Shown here in pieces: positions 22,001 to 24,765 of a stretch of DNA of 24,765 nucleotides (position 1 is the stretch's first letter; every line of letters starts with the position of its first letter). The DNA is taken from the NCBI GenBank assembly GCA_900547805.1, contig URIE01000012.1, positions 1 to 24,765 on the forward strand. Direction: 5' to 3'. This DNA comes from an uncultured Collinsella sp. (lineage in GTDB: Bacteria; Actinomycetota; Coriobacteriia; Coriobacteriales; Coriobacteriaceae). Below the pieces are notes generated by a model. It worked only from the letters and a program-made list of their open reading frames with translations. It made no database searches and had not been told where the DNA came from. Both the position numbers and the translations under genes were made by a program.

Positions 22001-22882
22001 ATGGAATACGCTCTCTCCAACGATTCGATTTCTATTAAGGTGTCCACGGCTGGTGGTTCGTTTACCTCGATTGAGGCCGGAGGTCGCGAGTATCTGTGGC
22101 AGGGCGATCCCGCCGTGTGGTCCGGCCAGGCGCCGATTTGCTTCCCGATTTGCGGAGGCTTGCGCGACAACAGTGCCATGACGTTTGCCGGGCATCATGT
22201 AAAGCTCGCTCGCCACGGGTTTGCGCGCAAGCAGGAGTGGAAGCTGCTGAGCCAAGGCGAGAACGAGCTGGCGATGTGCCTGGCTTCGGAGGATAACGCC
22301 GCGCTGCTGAGCGATTATCCATATCCGTTTAAACTTGTCGCCCGCTATACGCTCGAGGACGCCGCCGTGCGTGTCTCCTATGAGGTTACCAACGAGGGCA
22401 CCGAGGACATGCCTTTCTTTATCGGTGGACACCCCGGCTTTAGGTGTCCGCTCGACGAGGGTGAGTCCTATACGGACTACGAGTTGCGTTTTGAGAAAGA
22501 CGAGGCTGCGGAGCTCTGCACCGCCGTTCCCTCGACCGGATTGATTGATGTGGACAGGCGCTCCAAGAACCCCATGGTGGGAAAGACGCTGCCTTTGTCG
22601 CATGAGCTCTTCGATTTTGCGGAGACCATCTTTGACGTGCTCGAGAGCCGCCAGGTCACGCTTTCTAAGAAGGGCGAGGACAAGGGCGTTCGCCTGAGCT
22701 TTGAGGGCTTCCCGTATCTCATTGTGTGGAGTAAGCCCGAGGGCGATTTTGTGGCAGTTGAGCCTTGGGGCGGCCTCTCGACCTGCTCCGATGAGGATGA
22801 CATACTTGAGCATAAGCGCGGCTGCCTTGTCGCCAAGCCCAAGGAGACCATCGTCCGCTCGTTCACGATTGAGATTCTGTAA
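22001..22882 (+). CDS. LacX-like aldose 1-epimerase family protein
   Basis: A 293-residue galactose-mutarotase-fold protein. The likely catalytic residues are in ARHGFAR (first His), GGHPGF (second His) and FVAVEPWGG (Glu). These enzymes interconvert the alpha and beta forms of free or phosphorylated sugars. The overall pattern fits LacX, which accompanies tagatose-pathway genes in lactic acid bacteria, and here it precedes a LacC-like kinase by 59 nt. An ATG at 22001 with AAAGGATGGG just upstream gives the family start. The likely substrate is a hexose or amino-sugar phosphate, which is inferred. Confidence 0.87.
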   Translation: MEYALSNDSISIKVSTAGGSFTSIEAGGREYLWQGDPAVWSGQAPICFPICGGLRDNSAMTFAGHHVKLARHGFARKQEWKLLSQGENELAMCLASEDNAALLSDYPYPFKLVARYTLEDAAVRVSYEVTNEGTEDMPFFIGGHPGFRCPLDEGESYTDYELRFEKDEAAELCTAVPSTGLIDVDRRSKNPMVGKTLPLSHELFDFAETIFDVLESRQVTLSKKGEDKGVRLSFEGFPYLIVWSKPEGDFVAVEPWGGLSTCSDEDDILEHKRGCLVAKPKETIVRSFTIEIL

Positions 22883-22941
22883 TTCCGTTTTGTCGACTCG
22901 TATCGCGAGGCATAAGGAGCCTGCGAGATAAGGAGCTAAAA

Positions 22942-23877
22942 ATGATCCTCACCGTTACGATGAACCCGTCTGTCGATACGCGCTATCAGCTCGATGAGCT
23001 CATTATCGACGACGTCAACCGTGTGACGCCCGAAAAGACCGCCGGCGGCAAGGGCCTCAACGTGGCCCGTGTGCTGGGTCAGCTGGGCGACGACGTTGTG
23101 GCAACCGGTCTGCTCGGCGGCCACATGGGCGCCTACATGGCTGAGCTCATGGACGCCAACGGTATTAACAACGACTTTGTGCCCATCAAGGGCGAGACTC
23201 GCATTTGCCTTAACATTCTCCACGCCGGCAACCAGACCGAGCTGCTCGAGAGCGGCCCGACAATTGCCCCCGAGGAGCTCGATGCCTTTACCGCCAAGTT
23301 TACCGAGCTTGCGAGCAAGGCCGATGTCGTTACCATCTCGGGTTCGCTGCCCCGCGGCGTCGAGGCGGACTACTACGCCAAGATCACGGGCATTGCCGAG
23401 AACGCCGGCGCCAAGGTGCTGCTCGATACCTCGGGCGCCTCGCTCGAGGCTGCGCTCAAGTCCGAGGTCAAGCCTGAGCTGGTTAAGCCTAACCTGACCG
23501 AAATTAACGGCCTTCTGGGCACGAGCTTTACCACCGACGATGTGGACGAGCTCCGTTCCGCGCTCGCCTCTGACGCCCGCTTCTCCGATATCCCCTGGGT
23601 CGTCGTGTCCATGGGCGCTGCCGGCTCCGTGGGCTTCCATAATGGCCGTGCGTTCCGCGCCAAGACCCCCGATATCCCTGCCGTTAACGCTACGGGCTCA
23701 GGTGACTCCACTATCGCAGGCTTCGCACATGCCATCGCTGCTGGCGCAGACGACGAGACGGTGCTGCGTACCGCCAACACCTGCGGCAAGCTCAATGCCA
23801 TGGATCCCATGACTGGCCACTTGGTTATGGATCGTTGGGACGAGGTTTACAACGGCGTTGTCGTGACCGAGCTGTAG
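22942..23877 (+). CDS. lacC: PfkB-family tagatose-6-phosphate kinase (LacC-like)
   Basis: A 311-residue kinase of the PfkB/ribokinase family. TAGGKGLNVARVL is the N-terminal glycine motif, and NATGSGDSTIAGF the C-terminal signature with the catalytic Asp. The segment GETRICLNILHAGNQTELLESGPTI resembles LacC, which phosphorylates tagatose-6-phosphate to tagatose-1,6-bisphosphate; 1-phosphofructokinase (FruK) is the main alternative. The context of AgaS, which makes tagatose-6-phosphate, and a LacX-like mutarotase supports LacC. The gene for tagatose-bisphosphate aldolase (lacD, gatY or kbaY type) is not in the window. AAGGAGC precedes the ATG. Confidence 0.85.
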   Translation: MILTVTMNPSVDTRYQLDELIIDDVNRVTPEKTAGGKGLNVARVLGQLGDDVVATGLLGGHMGAYMAELMDANGINNDFVPIKGETRICLNILHAGNQTELLESGPTIAPEELDAFTAKFTELASKADVVTISGSLPRGVEADYYAKITGIAENAGAKVLLDTSGASLEAALKSEVKPELVKPNLTEINGLLGTSFTTDDVDELRSALASDARFSDIPWVVVSMGAAGSVGFHNGRAFRAKTPDIPAVNATGSGDSTIAGFAHAIAAGADDETVLRTANTCGKLNAMDPMTGHLVMDRWDEVYNGVVVTEL

Positions 23878-23910
23878 GAGCTTGTGCTGCGGCCCCGGCA
23901 TCGGTTGCTA

Positions 23911-24042
23911 GCTCATGTCGACGACAAGTGCAGTAGCATTATGCCGGGGCGCGACGCCGACACTGTCGTGTTCAATCCCGACCTTACCCTGGTCGAGACG
24001 CATGTGGGTGGCAACAGCGTCGGTAATGCGTTTGCCGAGTAG
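23911..24042 (+). pseudogene. 3' remnant of a second nagA gene
   Basis: In frame with the stop at 24040-24042, the translation reads AHVDDKCSSIMPGRDAD, then TVVFNPDLTLVETHVGG and NSVGNAFAE. The intact deacetylase ends AHIEDKCGSIMPGRDAD, then FVVFDHELTLVETYVGG and QSVGNAFTE. The match covers about 43 residues and stops abruptly upstream, a few dozen bases after the lacC stop. No start codon or 5' part remains. It is therefore the decayed end of a duplicate or ancestral nagA between lacC and the YhcH-family gene. Confidence 0.85.
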
Positions 24043-24074
24043 CCGCCAAAGAAACGATCCGAGAGGGGATTTAG

Positions 24075-24548
24075 ATGATTTACGGTGCATTGGGCGATAT
24101 CGAGGAATACCGCGGAATGCTCAAGGGCCTCGACGTGCTGATTGATTGGCTCGAGGAGAACGATCCGGCGAAGCTCGAGGTCGGCAGCCATCCGATTCTG
24201 GGCGACAAGGTCTTTGCGAACGTCATGGCTCCTACGACGCGTCCCGAGGCTGAGGCCCACTACGAGACGCATCAGCGCTATCACGACTTGCAGATTGACG
24301 TCGAGGGTCGCGAGGCCTTTAAGGTTGCCACGGGCAGCCTGACGCTGGTCCAGGAGTTTGACGAGAAGGACGACTACGACCTGGTCGATTCCGACGCTTC
24401 GATTGCCGGCGATCTTGCTGACGACAAGTTTGCACTGTTCGTTGCCGGCGAACCTCATATGCCCACGCTCGAGTTCCCGGGCGATGGCGCGCAGCCGGTC
24501 AAGAAGATTTGCTTTAAGCTGCTTGCAGATGCTTACTGGGAGGAGTAG
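24075..24548 (+). CDS. YhcH/YjgK/YiaL family protein
   Basis: A 157-residue cupin-like protein (DUF386, related to EbgC). AHYETHQRYHDLQIDVEGRE carries the conserved E-x-H-x-x-x-x-D-x-Q metal-site pattern, and FALFVAGEPHMPTLE has the later His of the barrel. Members accompany sialic acid, amino-sugar and beta-galactoside genes and are thought to act as anomerases or isomerases on sugars, although the biochemical role is not settled. Here it follows the amino-sugar genes and the nagA remnant. GAGAGGGG precedes the ATG at 24075. A double hairpin terminator follows. Confidence 0.88.
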   Translation: MIYGALGDIEEYRGMLKGLDVLIDWLEENDPAKLEVGSHPILGDKVFANVMAPTTRPEAEAHYETHQRYHDLQIDVEGREAFKVATGSLTLVQEFDEKDDYDLVDSDASIAGDLADDKFALFVAGEPHMPTLEFPGDGAQPVKKICFKLLADAYWEE

Positions 24549-24579
24549 CGAGCTGCCCGGCTGAGCTGTTCGTCTGATG

Positions 24580-24605
24580 GCGTGATTTCCCTAAGGGAAT
24601 CACGC
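24580..24605 (+). repeat. Hairpin GCGTGATTTCCCT/AGGGAATCACGC
   Basis: GCGTGATTTCCCT (24580-24592) pairs with AGGGAATCACGC (24594-24605), with one extra T. The sequence is similar to the inner part of the next hairpin (GTGTTTCCCC...GGGGAATCAC), which suggests a duplication or a paired protein site. Confidence 0.6.
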
Positions 24606-24610
24606 AAGGA

Positions 24611-24665
24611 CCCCGCCAAAAGTGTTTCCCCTAGGGGAATCACGTTTGGCGGGGTTTCTGTTTTT
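24611..24665 (+). terminator. Strong nested terminator after the YhcH-family gene
   Basis: CCCCGCCAAA (24611-24620) pairs with TTTGGCGGGG (24645-24654). The loop holds its own TCCCCTAGGGGA palindrome with GTG/CAC flanks. TTTCTGTTTTT follows. Confidence 0.88.
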
Positions 24666-24728
24666 GAATAGGGGAGCTGTCGACGCGGTGATGCTTGGGT
24701 TGGCGCATGCGCGCCCGAAATCAGCAAC

Positions 24729-24750
24729 AAAAAAGCCGCCCGAAGGCGGC
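24729..24750 (-). terminator. Minus-strand terminator at the window edge
   Basis: GCCGCC (24735-24740) and GGCGGC (24745-24750) form a hairpin with a CGAA loop. On the minus strand it is followed by TTTTTT, so a gene on that strand probably ends just beyond the window. Confidence 0.8.
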
Positions 24751-24765
24751 TATCTTGTGCAATGG

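Larger units (their letters stand above)
24549..24765. other. Terminator-rich 3' region
   Basis: 217 nt without a gene. It contains two related hairpins (24580-24605 and 24611-24654) and a minus-strand terminator (24735-24750). Nothing else was recognised between 24661 and 24730. Confidence 0.7.

Overview
The window looks like a chromosomal segment of a GC-rich, host-associated actinobacterium, most likely class Coriobacteriia and near Collinsella. This is inferred from the codon bias, from a mannose-family PTS next to amino-sugar and tagatose catabolism, and from the RicT and ComF neighbourhood. No rRNA or tRNA is present, so the genus is a guess.

Positions 1-7183 hold a housekeeping run: the end of holB, ricT with an unusual basic tail, comF, and the long form of the ribosome hibernation factor hpf. 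Between comF and hpf lie an accessory gene with a possible PD-(D/E)XK nuclease-like end, a 217-bp element bounded by perfect 33-bp inverted repeats, a promoter followed by about 325 nt that can fold into a closed multi-helix RNA, and a substrate-binding lipoprotein. A structured RNA between comF and hpf/raiA is where the raiA-motif RNA is usually found.

Positions 7202-12864 hold a DegV lipid-binding protein; a tight four-gene unit (beta-hydroxyacid dehydrogenase with a His/Cys-rich tail, small membrane protein, HEAT-like protein, isocitrate/isopropylmalate-type dehydrogenase); and a membrane-anchored SurA-like protein. On the minus strand, 12897-13784 encodes a DUF2975 membrane protein and its XRE regulator.

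Positions 14490-24548 form an amino-sugar locus. A mannose-family PTS (IIA, YajC-like, IIB, IIC, IID) is followed by a GntR/UTRA regulator, an AgaS-type sugar-phosphate deaminase/isomerase, a NagA-type deacetylase, a LacX-like mutarotase, a LacC-like tagatose-6-phosphate kinase and a YhcH-family protein. The logical route is uptake and phosphorylation of N-acetylgalactosamine (or a related amino sugar), deacetylation, deamination to tagatose-6-phosphate, and phosphorylation to tagatose-1,6-bisphosphate. The aldolase is not in the window. Shared TGGTTACTACCA palindromes before the PTS operon and before agaS suggest one regulon under the local GntR protein. The 705-bp region before the PTS operon is dense in palindromes. 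A remnant of a second nagA lies between lacC and the YhcH gene. A flavodoxin gene runs on the opposite strand inside the locus.
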